This document shows positions 11,401 to 22,849 of a stretch of 64,000 nucleotides of DNA, piece by piece (position 1 is the stretch's first letter; the number at the start of each line of letters is the position of its first letter). The DNA comes from Corylus avellana (Eukaryota > Streptophyta > Magnoliopsida > Fagales > Betulaceae). The stretch lies in assembly GCF_901000735.1 (NCBI RefSeq), contig NC_081544.1, forward strand, positions 30,002,095 through 30,066,094, in the 5' to 3' direction. A program made the translations under genes and the position numbers. Under the pieces are notes generated by a model. That model did no database searches and was not told where the DNA came from. It saw only the letters and a program-made list of their open reading frames with translations.

Positions 11401-14400
11401 ATTGAAATCCAAATTATAACATACATTAAAAGGTTCAAATTCCATCCAAAAAACAAATCCTTGGGTTGAACTTGAAACTAATTACACTTTCATTACTTAC
11501 TTTGCCAGCCAAGAGTGAAACTAATCCTTGAGACGACAGATTGTCTACTTCTTCACTATGACATACTAGAGAATTGTGGTCTTTAGTGTTTGGAGCTGTT
11601 TGGAGTTTCATGGGCTAACCGTTGCTCATTTATTGGCGTCTTGCAAGAGACAGTTGAAAAACATTGTGGTGGCAAAATTTGGAAGATATTCTGTATCATG
11701 CAGTCTATTTGTCGAGAGAGGAACACAAAGAAATTTGAGGGGTGTAGAATACCTATACTTTTTTTTTGATAGGTAGAATACCTATACTGACATTGAAATT
11801 TCCATTTTTGTGCTCTCTCTTTGACTGGACATTTGACTACAAGTTGCTTTTCTCACCAAATTTGGGGAGTTTTGGGATCTTCTGAATTTTAGATGTTACA
11901 TTTTTATTTTTGGGTTTTTTCTCTTGTATTGCACGTGAGAGGGTTGCACCCCTATACTTTCCATGTACTAGGGTTGAGAAAAAGACCTTTTTTTTTGTTT
12001 GATAAGTAATTACTGTATATCTCAAAAAGCGCAAGCGCCTATACACAAAAAGTATACAAGGAAACCAGAGTAAACCCACAAAAACCCACAAGAAACCTAT
12101 GAATCACCGAACCACCCATAAAGACCTTAATCAAGGTATCTAAAAGATGCTTTCATCGTTTATGTTCTTTTCTCTTTCTGAGGGCAGGAGAAGCAGGTTA
12201 GCGGCCCCACTCCAACATGTTTCTTATCTTTGTTATCCCAATTTTTTTAATTATTTGATATTGGAAAATGTGTCTACATACTAGAGCATCATTTATTCTG
12301 ATATCTAAAAAAAGGTTAAAAGCTGACAGTCTATGAAAACACTTCTCTTTGTTGGTGCTTCACATTCATTTAAATTACACGGGCCTCATGCTCTCCACAA
12401 CAAAGGAGCTCTCCTAAGCTGATCAAAGCCTTGTGTTTCATTACAACTGCTCACCAGGGATCTATTATACCATATGATTACAAAGGTGCAAGTGCTGCTT
12501 AAAAGCCAAGCAGACATAGGATACAGGAGATCCTCCCCAAAAGCTCAAGGCAAAGGAGAAGGATGTCAGTTTTACGTTTGATCAAAAGGAGCCAAGGGGC
12601 ATCTCGAGCAGTGTATATGGGTAAGGTGAGTGTATATGGTTGCAGCCACAATGGAGGCGTTGGTCCAAGGAGAAGAGTTGACAGAGTTTGTTAAATCATC
12701 GAGGGTTAATAGCAAGGATTTTATATCACAAAGGTGTTCTAATAGGTATGGCTAGTATTTGGCGTTGGCGGAATATGGGGGTGGTGGACAGAGAGGCTTT
12801 ATTGCAGTTTCGAAGGGTGTAAAAGGCAAGGCTAGAGAAGTTGTGCCGCCGAGCTGAGGGGATAAAAGTTTTGTTTTCATAACAGCCTCTCAATGGCTTG
12901 CAGTCGAATGCCTTGAGCGGCTCTTCTTCAGTGTCAAAGGGCAAGGCTCTGGTCGAAGGAGTTGGCCGAAGGTCTTATGCAAAGATTTGAAGTGGGACAG
13001 GGCAAAAGCAGGGCCACGAGTATTTGCAAATGACACCTTGATAGTTTGAGGGGGAAATCCACATCATGAATTTTATTTGTGTGGCTTGTTCTTATGCTTT
13101 GAAATTGTATCCAGTTTCAACTTAATCAGGCTAAATCAGACTTGGTTCCCATGGGTAATGTCAAGAGTGTTGGACTTTGGGCTACAGGGTTTCTTCTTTG
13201 CTGTTGAAGTATCTTGATCTTCTGCAAGGGGCTTCTTTTAAGGCCAAAACTATTTGGGATGGCGTTGTTGAGAAGATCAAGTACCACTTGGCAAGCTAAA
13301 AGATGATGTACTTGTCTAAGGTGGAAGGATTACTTTGATTAAGAGCATCATACCCAATTTGCCTACTTATTTCTTGTCTATCTTTCCCCTCCCTACCGGT
13401 GTTGTAGAGGCGTTACACTGAGATTTATTTATACGGTGGGGTCGATGAAATGTTCAAATTTTACCTGGTAAGTTGGTCCAAGGTTTGTTCTCCGATCTCC
13501 AAGGGAGAGTTGAGGATCCGAAACTAGCTTCTGTTCGACCGTGCTCTTTTAGGGAAGTGGCTATGTTGTTATGTGCATGAGAGATTCTAAATATGCCAGC
13601 TTGTGGGATGGGTAGTGTTCAAATGAGGTTCATGGGTCGTATGTGGTGGGGTAATGGAAAAATATAAGGAGGGTCTTTGGGGTGTTTCTAGTCAAAGTGC
13701 AGCAGTATGGGATAGGACAATGTGGCAATCTTCAAAATTACAAAAGTGTGGAAGAAGGCTTCGTCTTGCCTAATGTAGTGTCTTTGGATGGAAAGAAATA
13801 ATCGAGAGGACGGTGGTGTAAAGTCGCTTTTCTTCAATACTCTAGCACTGGACAACTGCTTTTGACTACCTTAATATGTCTAGCTTTCATGATTTTCTTG
13901 ATCTTTTTTCATTTTCTAGCTAGGTGTATCTCTTGTATACTTCATGTGTACTTGAGTTGCGCTTATGCGCTTTTTTTAATGATATTTTAATTACTTATCA
14001 AAAAAGAAAAAATTTATCCATTCAATGTATAGAACAATCACCAAATAGATTCTAAAATTAGTTCTACTATTTCAATTTAAGATTAACCTATTAAACCTTA
14101 AATGCTAAAATGGAGAAAACGCGGAGAAGAATCAAATTATGACCTGTTATCAGCTTCAATGCATACAGAAGCCCCAATGTATTTCACCCGATCACCTGGA
14201 AAAAATCAACAAGCAATAAAGTAATTAATTAATGCAATCCAAAAAGACCATGAGCTTTAATAAGAAGAGGTAATAATAATTTTGAAACTGTAGAAAGCAT
14301 ATAATAGCTCGATGCAACACCAAAAACACCATGAGCAATCAATACACATCAGCATTGGCACCGCCACTTTCAAGACAGGCACACAATCAAGAGTGGTTCT

Positions 14401-17400
14401 TCACTCACCACTCAAACATTCGAACACATCTACTTATACCAATATTACAAGCTCCATGTTCACAGCAACCTACGCTTTCACAAACACATCCTCCGCATAC
14501 ACATTTAAATGTGAGAGAAAAAGTAAGTATTGGAATGTTCAAATGCTCGGATGATGGATAACTTGAGCACTCAACAAACGAGATTCTAACTTATTGTATT
14601 GCTTGAAATGCGCACCAAACCAAAAGGAAAAGGCATGTGTAAGGGATAATAGACTTCCTCCATTGATACAAACATAAGTCTTTCCTCTATACTAAAATAT
14701 AATAGCAGCACACTGAACAAAATATATGTATATATAAAACCTGGGTAGAAATTGTGGTAAGTATAAAATTTCCTCTTTTTTTGTGGGTAAGATGTGGAAA
14801 CGAATCTCGGTAACTGAAAAAGTGAAGCATTTAGTTATCAAAAAGGGATCTGGCTGAAAAGCACTAGCAAAGATAACTATCAATGCACTAGTTAAACAGA
14901 TTTTGTTTTGAAAAATCATCAGATCCAACAGCATGAACTTGCAGGCTGCCTTAGATATGCAAGTCTTGCAGTCCCTCTTCAATTTCCAATTTATAGCAGT
15001 TGTGCACAATAACCCATTAATATGCATAACAGAACCATTCCTAATCGATTATCTATTTCTAGCAACAAGCTTCCTAAGCCAAGGAGATAAAAGCTAGATA
15101 AGAAATATCAAACCTTTTTTTTATCCAGAAAGAAATACAAGATATCCAAGGAAAACAGGAACAACGGAAAGGTAAAAGATACTAGCACAAACACAAATAC
15201 ATCCCATATAACATAAATATAAGCACCAAGATATGCATATAGACGTACATACTATACACATGTATGTGCATATGTTTGTGAATCCCATTTTTTTTTAGGA
15301 TGCATATATGTATAGCTATGCATGTGGATAGATACATCCATACACATAAACACCTCATCTATGCATGTAGATATGTGTGTGCATGTATGAAACTAATCTG
15401 GGGGAAAAGTGTCTACCTACAAGTCACATTAATCACAAACGTCTGCAAGAAAGCAACAGGTTGGTTTGGCAAAATTTTAACAACACCTTCTCAATTTCCA
15501 AACACTGAAAGCACTTCTCAAACAAATGTAGCCCCCACCACTAACACACTTCTTAAAACAAACCACAAAACAATTTTCAAAAAAACAAAACACAAGCTCA
15601 TTTTTTCAGATGTGGAAGCTGCCTTGTTACATATAAAAAAAATAAAAACTAAGAGGTGGAGGTTGGCCTTCATGGCCGAAGGCTGGCAGACCCGTGTGGC
15701 TACCACCAATATTGCTAGCAGCCCCATAGTGGCCACCAAATCTGCATGGCGGCCACCACGATCTGTCTGGTCATCCTGCAGTGACCACCAAATCCACCAT
15801 CCCAGGGTCGCCAGATCTGTCAGTGGCTTCCACCGTCATATCTGCGTGGCAACCATTGCGGTAGCTGCTGATCTATTGGACGACCTCCACTAGAGACTAT
15901 CTCCAGCAAGCATAATTTTATTTTACTTTTTTATTTCATGAGAATGAGCTACAAATATATAACATATTATTTTTTTTGATGAATATATATATATACACAT
16001 CTTAACTGCATGGTTGCAATGAAGTGGATCTCAAACAAACTAAAAGGTAAACTTTAAATATCAATCAAGTCAACCTGTTTTTTTTATGAGTGAAGTAATT
16101 CATAAAAAGTGCAAGGGCCGCAATCCCCAAGTACACAGAAGTATACCAAAGAAAGACACCCAACAAGTCAAGAAAGAGAAAAAAAAAAAGCACAAAAATC
16201 CACAAAGCTATAGATATTGAGAAGGGTATTATAGCAGAGGTCCACTCAAAGAGGATTTATGAAAATGAAGTTGTAGATCCAAACTCATCTTCTCACAATC
16301 ATTGAAACTTCAAATAATCCTTTCTCTCCAAATGCACCACATTAAAAAACAAGGGACAACATTCTAAAGTATATTAATATCATTCTGATTGACCCTTCCT
16401 TCCCAACAAACCAAAAGATCCACTACTTGTCTAGGCATAACCCACTCTATTCCAAACATCCAGAAGACCATATTTCACAAATCTCTCGCAACATCACAAT
16501 GAAGAAGGAGATGATACAGAGTTCCCCCACTCATTTTACACATACAACACAAACCTATCACTATGATGTGATGCTTGCGAAGATTATCCAAGATAAGGAT
16601 TTTCCTATGGAAACTGTCCAAGTGAAAAAAGCCATCCTCAAAGAAATCTTAGTCCTCCAAGTGCTCTACTCATTGAAGAGACAAAGATCTCACCCAAATT
16701 GAACCTAGTTATCCCCCTCTCTCTCCCTGTAATAAACTCTCTTTTCTTTTTCTTTAGGTGGTAACATTAACAAACAGAGGAAGGGAGAGCTACAGCAATA
16801 TATCATATCATTCAGCAGGGCAAGACCAAAATAAGCTTCCAGTATGAGAGAGATTTAGTCAAGTTATAATACTAGATTATCACAGCCAGCCTTCATTAGG
16901 GTCTTAGTGCCAAATCCCATATGCATGCACAGAGTATTGGTTTGCACTACGAGCAGCACCCACCTTTGACAAATCTATAAATATTTATGTGTTTAGTGTT
17001 TGTGTCAAATATCATATTTTTAATCCCCCACATGGAATAACGTATTAAAAAATACCATATCAAGTAACTGAGCAAAGATATTGCAACACATAGAAGTTCT
17101 AGTATGAAGATTTTACGTGTTGATATATATTACCTTTCTTTAGCGGCTGTTTGGATTTATCACAAGACTCAACAGCCTCAGACTTTGAGGACTCAGAGGA
17201 ACTCTCCACTTCTCCAGAGACTCTCTGCAACAGATGTAATTCCAAAATGACAAGTATATCAGAGTATGTTGCCCATATCAATTACTGTAAGACTCCCTAC
17301 ATGGCAGTGTAACTGTTTCAAGACCATCTAAAAGTATCACACAGAATTTCAGCTACAACAAAAGGCCGTGAAAAGAGTATCTAAGACTATTGCTTTGAAC

Positions 17401-19109
17401 TAACCAACTAAGGCATCAAAGCACATGTGTTCTGAATATTTGCAGTAAAGAGATATTATATGAAAACATTATCCCGTTAATATTTCTTCTTAGTTTGCTT
17501 GGGTCCTAAATTTAAGAGAGAGAGAGAGAGAAGGCAAGCTAGATATGATGTGAACCAAACATTCTAATGCATAATTGACTCATAATCTCTTCTTTAATTA
17601 ACAATTTAAAAACACCCTCAAATTCCACAAATTAAGAAATCTTCCATTCTTTCAGCCCTTAAAGCCAGAAAGAGCAAAACTTTACCTAAAACACCTAGAT
17701 AAAGACATATTGTACAACAACGTGATGCACTTGATATTTTAAGTTGAGCTACATTTTCCGCTGTGCCAAAATATGACTACTGCTTAACATCAAATCCCAC
17801 TACCCCAAAAGACCAATACCTTTGCAAATTCTTCAAGGTTGCAGTTGTAGGGAATAAGCTTCTTGAGGGCTGCTTCAGCAGTTGCTTCCACATCAACTTC
17901 GTCATTATCACTGACATCAGCACTTGCCTCACCACTGCTTGTCCACTCTTCTTCATTGCTCGCATCATGCTCATCTTCAACCTCCGATTCCGAAGTACAC
18001 TCATCCCCAGATTCTGCATCATCCTCATCTGATTCACACTCATCACCAAAATCCTGCTCCAAAATCAACAGATAAGTGAACAGAGTAAAAACTTGACTAG
18101 CATAAAAAATCAAAGTTATCACCAATCTTACATAAGGAGCGAGAACATTGCTGTCAAGCACCAGTAGGGGAACTTGTAGATCCCGTGCAAGTGCTCTCAC
18201 TAATCTCTCTCGGTAAAGTTCAGTGCCTGTAGAAATATTATTTCCCTTCCTCTAATAAGCACAAGTAACGATAAGTATGTGTCTTGGAAAATTGGATAGG
18301 GTCAATGACCAACCTGGCATGCTCTGAAGCAATATTCTCCCACTTGAAGATGTCAACCGAGAACCATAAGAAGCAGTGAACTTCTTATGTTTCAAATGAG
18401 AAGCAGCACATTCCACCAAAATATTTTTGGTGTGTTCACTATAAGATAAAATAAATTAAATAAAACTTCCAATTACTGAAAAATCCTCATAACTTCAATG
18501 ATAAGAGATGTGAATTAGCAATTACTGAATGTGGTAAGGAAACATGTCCCATGATACTGATATCTTCTCCCACGGAACAATCCTCCGCGAAAACTCATTT
18601 CTGAACTTCTCACGTCTGGTCAGAAAAGGCGATTCCTTCTTCTTACTCTCAATAGCAAGCTTCTCATTTTTGAGCCACTCTTTCTGATCCTGTTCCCCAA
18701 GCCGAGCATGGGCATCAGAACGCCTCACATCTTCGCTAACTTTTTCTTGCCGAGTCTTTCCCTTATCAAAGTTACTCCCATCTTTAATGGGTATATGTTC
18801 ATCCTCGCTTGTGTTCCTTCCATCGCCTTCAGAACTATAGACACGTAACTGACTGCTTTTTAAACACGTTGTAAGCCTCACATGGAAGCTACTGTAACTA
18901 CTACCGCCAGCAAGACCCCTAGGTGTAATAGAATCTAACAAATGTCTTCTAATCAAACTATTATGTGAAGAGTGGCCTCTCGCTATAGGTGTACGACTCA
19001 AAGATTGAGAAGAAGCCTGTTCTACACAGTTTGGCCTACTCAAATATTTGGAAGACTGAAAAGCTAACCCCCATCTCTGATTTCTGCACTTTATTCTCCT
19101 TGCATACAT
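8485..19109 (-). CDS. AAA-type ATPase, plant At1g50140/At3g19740-like, N-terminal half (exons 1-7, 3' end not in window)
   Basis: Exons in transcript order: 18,526-19,109, 18,314-18,438, 18,132-18,226, 17,820-18,053, 17,134-17,224, 14,144-14,195 and 8,485-8,633. Frames join cleanly, with an open phase at the end. The start is the ATG at 19,109 (MYARRIKCRNQRW); the upstream in-frame codon at 19,115 is GTG. The N-terminus is rich in Arg and Ser, suggesting an organelle-targeting region. Then come FPYHI-HEHTKNILVECAASH, TSSSGRILLQSMPGTELYRE and RALARDLQVPLLVLDSNVL, which form the conserved segment before the AAA core. After these come an acidic stretch (exon 4), a KKGDRVKYIG segment and SNGQRGEVYEVEGDRVAVI. 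The family has Walker A/B AAA domains further on; they are not seen here, so activity is inferred from homology. Intron 6 is over 5.5 kb and holds LINE debris plus the duplicated block. Confidence 0.85.
9299..9526 (-). mobile_element. 5'-truncated LINE insertion with perfect 18-bp target duplication
   Basis: AAAAACATTAGCATAAGT occurs at 9,281-9,298 and again at 9,527-9,544. Between them is a block that starts with a T-run (the poly-A tail on the minus strand). It contains GCGCAAGGC, CATACAGGAAGTATAC and a GTGCC-rich segment, typical of the local LINE 3' ends. The exact 18-bp duplication and the tail suggest a fairly young insertion. It lies within intron 6 of the AAA-ATPase gene, in the same orientation as the gene. 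Two antisense open frames of 67 and 71 codons here are by-products of base composition. Confidence 0.88.
10616..10627 (-). mobile_element. Micro-insertion of a LINE 3' tail (12 nt) with 15-bp target duplication
   Basis: GACTACAAAATATAT occurs at 10,601-10,615 and 10,628-10,642. The only intervening bases are TTTTTGATAAGT, the reverse complement of the LINE terminus ACTTATCAAAAA. It reads as a retrotransposition event that copied only the last dozen bases of the element. Confidence 0.72.
12529..14005 (+). pseudogene. Degenerate L1-type LINE reverse transcriptase, copy 2
   Basis: The same dead element as at 1,650-3,126, with the same FANDTLI lesion and 3' hairpin tail. It differs at only a few positions. 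Here it lies in intron 6 of the AAA-ATPase gene in antisense orientation, about 140 bp from the 3' border of exon 6. The 5' limit is uncertain. Confidence 0.8.
14144..14195 (-). other. AAA-ATPase exon 6 (52 bp), inside duplicated block
   Basis: Splice acceptor TTTTTTCCAG and donor AACAG|GTCATA on the minus strand. It joins exon 5 at Lys-Lys-Gly|Asp and exon 7 at Asn-Arg|Pro in frame. It is listed separately because an identical exon stands at 3,266-3,317. Confidence 0.88.
16078..16720 (-). pseudogene. LINE 3' fragment in AAA-ATPase intron 5
   Basis: On the minus strand the segment reads as a broken LINE ORF2 C-terminus, with MWCIWRER-like residues (from about 16,340), FEWTS and SIALWIF. It is followed by GGTATACTTCTGTGTACTTGG and a GAATTACTTCACTCAT-plus-A tail ending near 16,080. 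That is the tail layout of the other LINEs in this window, from a different subfamily. No clean target duplication was found. The open frame at 16,427-16,702 on the plus strand is antisense to it and is not a gene. Confidence 0.7.
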
Positions 19110-19133
19110 CGCCACCTCTTAATCTTCAACTAC

Positions 19134-19818
19134 CTGCACCACTGCAAACCTCAATTACTTCACACTCGTGTCAAATAATTATTAAAAGTGCCACAATCAC
19201 CCCATTACTCTAATTGGTTCAAGTGAAAAAAGGGTTGTTCAACTGTGATTGATTCAGCTCCGTTTAAGGTAATATGTGTGCGTGCGCGTGTGCGTGTGTA
19301 TATTTTGTGTATGAGGACATTTTCTTAAAGCGCTCATCACATAACAGAAGAAGTAAAAGAACCAGCGCGCATTTATTGTATTTGTGTTCTCTTTTTCCAA
19401 TCAAAAAATCCTTATTTTCTAAATTTCATATATCACTTACGAATTCAATCACAGAACCAACTATATGCTTTCTCTTTACATTTTTTTCTACTTAATGTTC
19501 TTTGATGAAGAAACAACGGAGGGTGGACATACAAAGAGTAATTAACGTGTTATCAAAGAGTTTGATACTCTTCCAATACTGTCTCCAAGTCGTAATCAGC
19601 TTGAAAACATAAGCATTAATCAAAACATTTTGAATCTTCAATACTTATTTCATTCCTCGGCTTTCTCAGCCTTTCAACTTACAAAAGATTAAAAACTTCC
19701 ACCTCTTTCTCTACCTCCATCGCAAATGAAACGAAATAAATTACGAACTCAATCCATTTTCAGATAAATCACCGTCCAGTACATGACAGAGAGAGAGAGA
19801 GAGAGATAATGGACATAC
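19134..19818 (-). other. 5'-UTR intron of the AAA-ATPase gene, with non-coding exon above it
   Basis: On the minus strand the donor AATAAG|GTATGTCC (19,818) and the acceptor GGTGCAG|GTAGTT (19,133) bracket an intron just upstream of the ATG at 19,109. The leader exon would begin around 19,850-20,030 and carries an AAACCCTAG-like motif near 19,838-19,846. A (GA)n tract lies at 19,790-19,806. The splice signals are good, but there is no transcript evidence here. Confidence 0.6.
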
Positions 19819-20478
19819 CTTATTTAATAGGTTCTGTGAAACCCTAGATTTGGACCGTGCCTAAAGAGATAAATCGAATGGTGAAAGAGGAAGGCGAGCT
19901 AAAGAAGGCGCGAGAGGTCCATTTGGAACGGAAGGGAGATAAGATGTGCTTCTGACTGGAGTGACCGGGGGCGCCGAGCAGGGACTGTGGGAGGTGAAAC
20001 CGTGTGTCCGTGCGCGAGTTTAATGTTACTTGAACCATGTGTTGAGTAGGTTTGGCATGTGCACAACTTCAGTTTGGGAATGGGCCGGGCCTTTATTTAC
20101 ATGCACTGATCCACTCAAAGCAAGGCCCATCAACGGTAAAATGTGGTTGGCCCACCACCAAGAGGGCCAAGATGATTGAGAGGTTTTTTTTTAAAAAAAA
20201 AAATTTACGTAGTCCACTCAAATTACCATACGATTGTTAATGTTCTCTCCAAACTTTAATTTACATCAGTGTTTCTCCCAAACAAAAAATATTATAAATG
20301 TTCACGAAATTATTTAGAGAGACAAAGACAATCGAGTAAGTGTGATAGTTTAAGGGAGTATATGAAGTTTTTCTCTATTTTTTCTTGCTAGATTTGTCTT
20401 TCTTTGAATAGTCTTAAAATCCTATAAATTATTTTCAAATTTTGATTATTATCACATTTATTATTTAACATAAATAAA

Positions 20479-20628
20479 ATAATGATAGAAACAACAATTT
20501 TATTCAACTTTTATCCCACTTTGGTGATGTCACACTTTCAATCGGTTATTGTTAAACAACAAAAATCAATGACTAATCGGCAACATCACATCAATAAAGT
20601 GGGATAAAGCGTGATGTATAATATTACC
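20479..20628. mobile_element. Small inverted-repeat (MITE-like) element
   Basis: TTTATCCCACTTTGGTGATG near 20,510 is mirrored by CATCAATAAAGTGGGATAAA near 20,588-20,607. The similarity extends outward for about 20 bases on each side. There is no coding content. The family is not assigned and no target duplication was recognised. Confidence 0.55.
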
Positions 20629-20630
20629 TA

Positions 20631-21090
20631 AGGCTGGTAAAACGTGTTGCGTGTCAGGTTTGTGTCAACTCGTTTATAACACGAACATGTTTATGCCTAA
20701 CCCGAACATGATACGTTTTCTTAACGGGTAACACGACACGACAGTAACCCGTTTAGATAAATGTGTCGTGTCGGGTTAACACACACGACCCGTTAACATG
20801 TTTAATTTATATTTTAATAGGTTCAAACCCAACACGATCCGACCCGTGAACACATTTAAAGTCATTTTAATTTTTATAACTTAACCAAAATGGCAAAATC
20901 GCATAAACCTTGCAAATTTGAAATAAAAATATATACAGGTCAAACGTGTCAACCCACGAGTTGATACGACTCGACACGTTTATTAAATGTGTCATAAACA
21001 GGCGACCCGTTTACGACCCGAATCCGTTTAATCTAAACCATAACCCTAAAATTACGTGTCGAGGGTTAAATTGTCAACCCTAACATTACC
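20631..21090. repeat. CGTGTC/ACCCG-rich dispersed repeat
   Basis: About 450 bp dense in CGTGTCGTGTCGGGTTAAC-like words on both strands, including AACACGA, GACCCGTTAAC and ACACGTTT. AGGCTGGTAAAACGTGT at the left end and GTCGAGGGTTAAATTGTCAACC at the right end are loosely inverted. Repeats of this vocabulary are common non-autonomous elements in plant genomes. It has no coding potential. It contrasts with the AT-rich flanks in CpG content. Confidence 0.55.
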
Positions 21091-21733
21091 CTTAACGTAA
21101 TAGCCATAATAAATAGTGAGTTGGTAAATGTATTAAGACAAATATTTTGGGTACCGCACATTTTATTATAATTTCCTTATAAACTTACATAACGACTCTC
21201 GTATAATAAATATTAAGTTGATAAATATAATAAATCATGAGTTGGAAAATCTAACCCACCTAACTTAAAAATAATGGTTATGATTACGAGAATGTTATAC
21301 ATCATCTTTCATTATCTCTGAAAAGTTTATGTTATCTCTGAAAAGTTTATGTGATGTGATCCTTCATAACATTTAGTATATGGAAATTAGTTTGTTGGTT
21401 TGAGGGACCATGCCACGTCAATTTTTAAGGGATGAAGCACTTATATAGTATAATGTTCCTCTATTTGCCCTGTGATGAGATTATATGTCTTTTCGTGATT
21501 TTTAACTCAAAATAAAAATGTTTTTAATATTCTTCTCTTTCTATCTACACTTCTTCCACTTCTTTATTACTTACTAAACTTATTAGCAATTTCTAAAAAA
21601 TAAAACATCAATATATGCTTAGTCTTAAAGACATTAATGTATCAAGGAAGAGTAATGATAGAGAATTATATTTGTATTCCATCACAATCCTACCAATGCT
21701 ATACGGTATTGTTAAAAAAAAAAGAAAAAAGAG

Positions 21734-22088
21734 TAAAGTTCACTTAACCCCCTCAAACTACTACCCCAATAACAATTTACCCTAAAACTATCAATTGCGA
21801 CAATTTACCCCTCAAACTATTAAAACAATGACAATGTTCCCCTAATTTTAAAAAATAACGAAATTACCCATACTAAAATAAAAACAAGAATACAATTTTT
21901 TTTTCTTCAAATTTTTAAGGGTATTTTTATCTTATTGAAAATTTTAAAGGAGTAATTTGGTCATTTTGCTAACATTTGGGGATACATTATCATTGTTTTT
22001 GTAGTTTGGAAGGTAAATTATCGTAATTGATAGTTTGAGGGGTAGATTGACATTGAAGTGGTAGTTTGAAAGGGTTAAGTGGACTTTA
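21734..22088. mobile_element. Foldback/MITE-like element with ~150-bp inverted arms
   Basis: The left arm begins TAAAGTTCACTTAACCCCCT and the right arm, read in reverse complement, begins TAAAGTCCACTTAACCCTTT. The match continues through ACTATCAATT-CGA-AATTTACC and CAATGA-AATGT. The centre is A/T-rich. Both flanks are A-rich (AAAAAAAGAAAAAA), so the target duplication cannot be fixed by eye. From 22,100 to 22,849 I see only AT-rich DNA and the 3' flank of the glutamine synthetase gene. Confidence 0.75.
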
Positions 22089-22849
22089 TAAAAAAAAGAA
22101 AAAAAAAAAAAAGTTGATTAACACTATAGCTTTATAAATATGAGATAAAAATGTGATTTTTAATGTTACATGTCAAATTTGTCCATAATATATTACACAA
22201 TGTCATTGTTCTCTAGTGAAAGAGACACCTTGCAGCGCACGTGCTGCTCAACAATTGAAAAGAGAGGGATCTGTCCTTTTGCTACAGGCCACTTATATTT
22301 TGCATTACAAAGTAGAGGGTCTAGTTTATTAATCCTAAATTTTTAGAGAGACTATCTATTAAGAACTCAAAGCCCTTATAAACCACTAGTATAGATGCTT
22401 TTAGAAAAATATTTTATAAAAATATAAGGTCAAAAGTATGATAAAAAATTAAAAATTCATAACATAATTTAGAGATGATTCAACACGAAAGACAAGCATA
22501 TTCATGCCTTGATCTTCTCTAACGTCACACTTAATTAAATTATAGAAATATTCAAATCTCTATGGAATCATTATGGTCAGCAAGATGAAGATTGGTTGAG
22601 AGGAATTCAACCAACTAAATTACCATTTTATTAGATAATAAACAAGTCTAACAACAACCAAAGACTAGACAATTCAACCAAATAGCAAGATCCAACCCTT
22701 TGAAGAGCAACGAACCAACCAATCCAAGCAGAAGACAGATATGCACACGCACACATGTGTGAAAGAGGAGAGACAGAAAAAGGAAGAGAGACACAATTAT
22801 TCACAAGAACTCTCAACTTCCTCTTATCTTCCGGACTTCACTTTCCTTT

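Larger units (their letters stand above)
10880..15158. repeat. Copy 2 of the ~4.28 kb near-identical direct duplication
   Basis: The partner of 1-4,280. The left limit shown is only where the window's first base aligns; the true repeat may extend further left, because copy 1 is cut by the window edge. The right limit (15,158) is where copy 1 meets an N-run. Sequence continues naturally on both sides here, so this copy is the one in its proper gene context. Besides exon 6, the LINE and the short insertions, it holds nothing I can recognise. Confidence 0.93.

Noticed and set aside
15300..15893. 197-codon plus-strand open frame
   Set aside because: Low-complexity start, no domain, within an intron of the opposite-strand gene; kept only as a compositional oddity.
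17763..18075. Plus-strand frames of 70-89 codons rich in Ser
   Set aside because: They are the complement of the acidic exon 4 of the AAA-ATPase gene.
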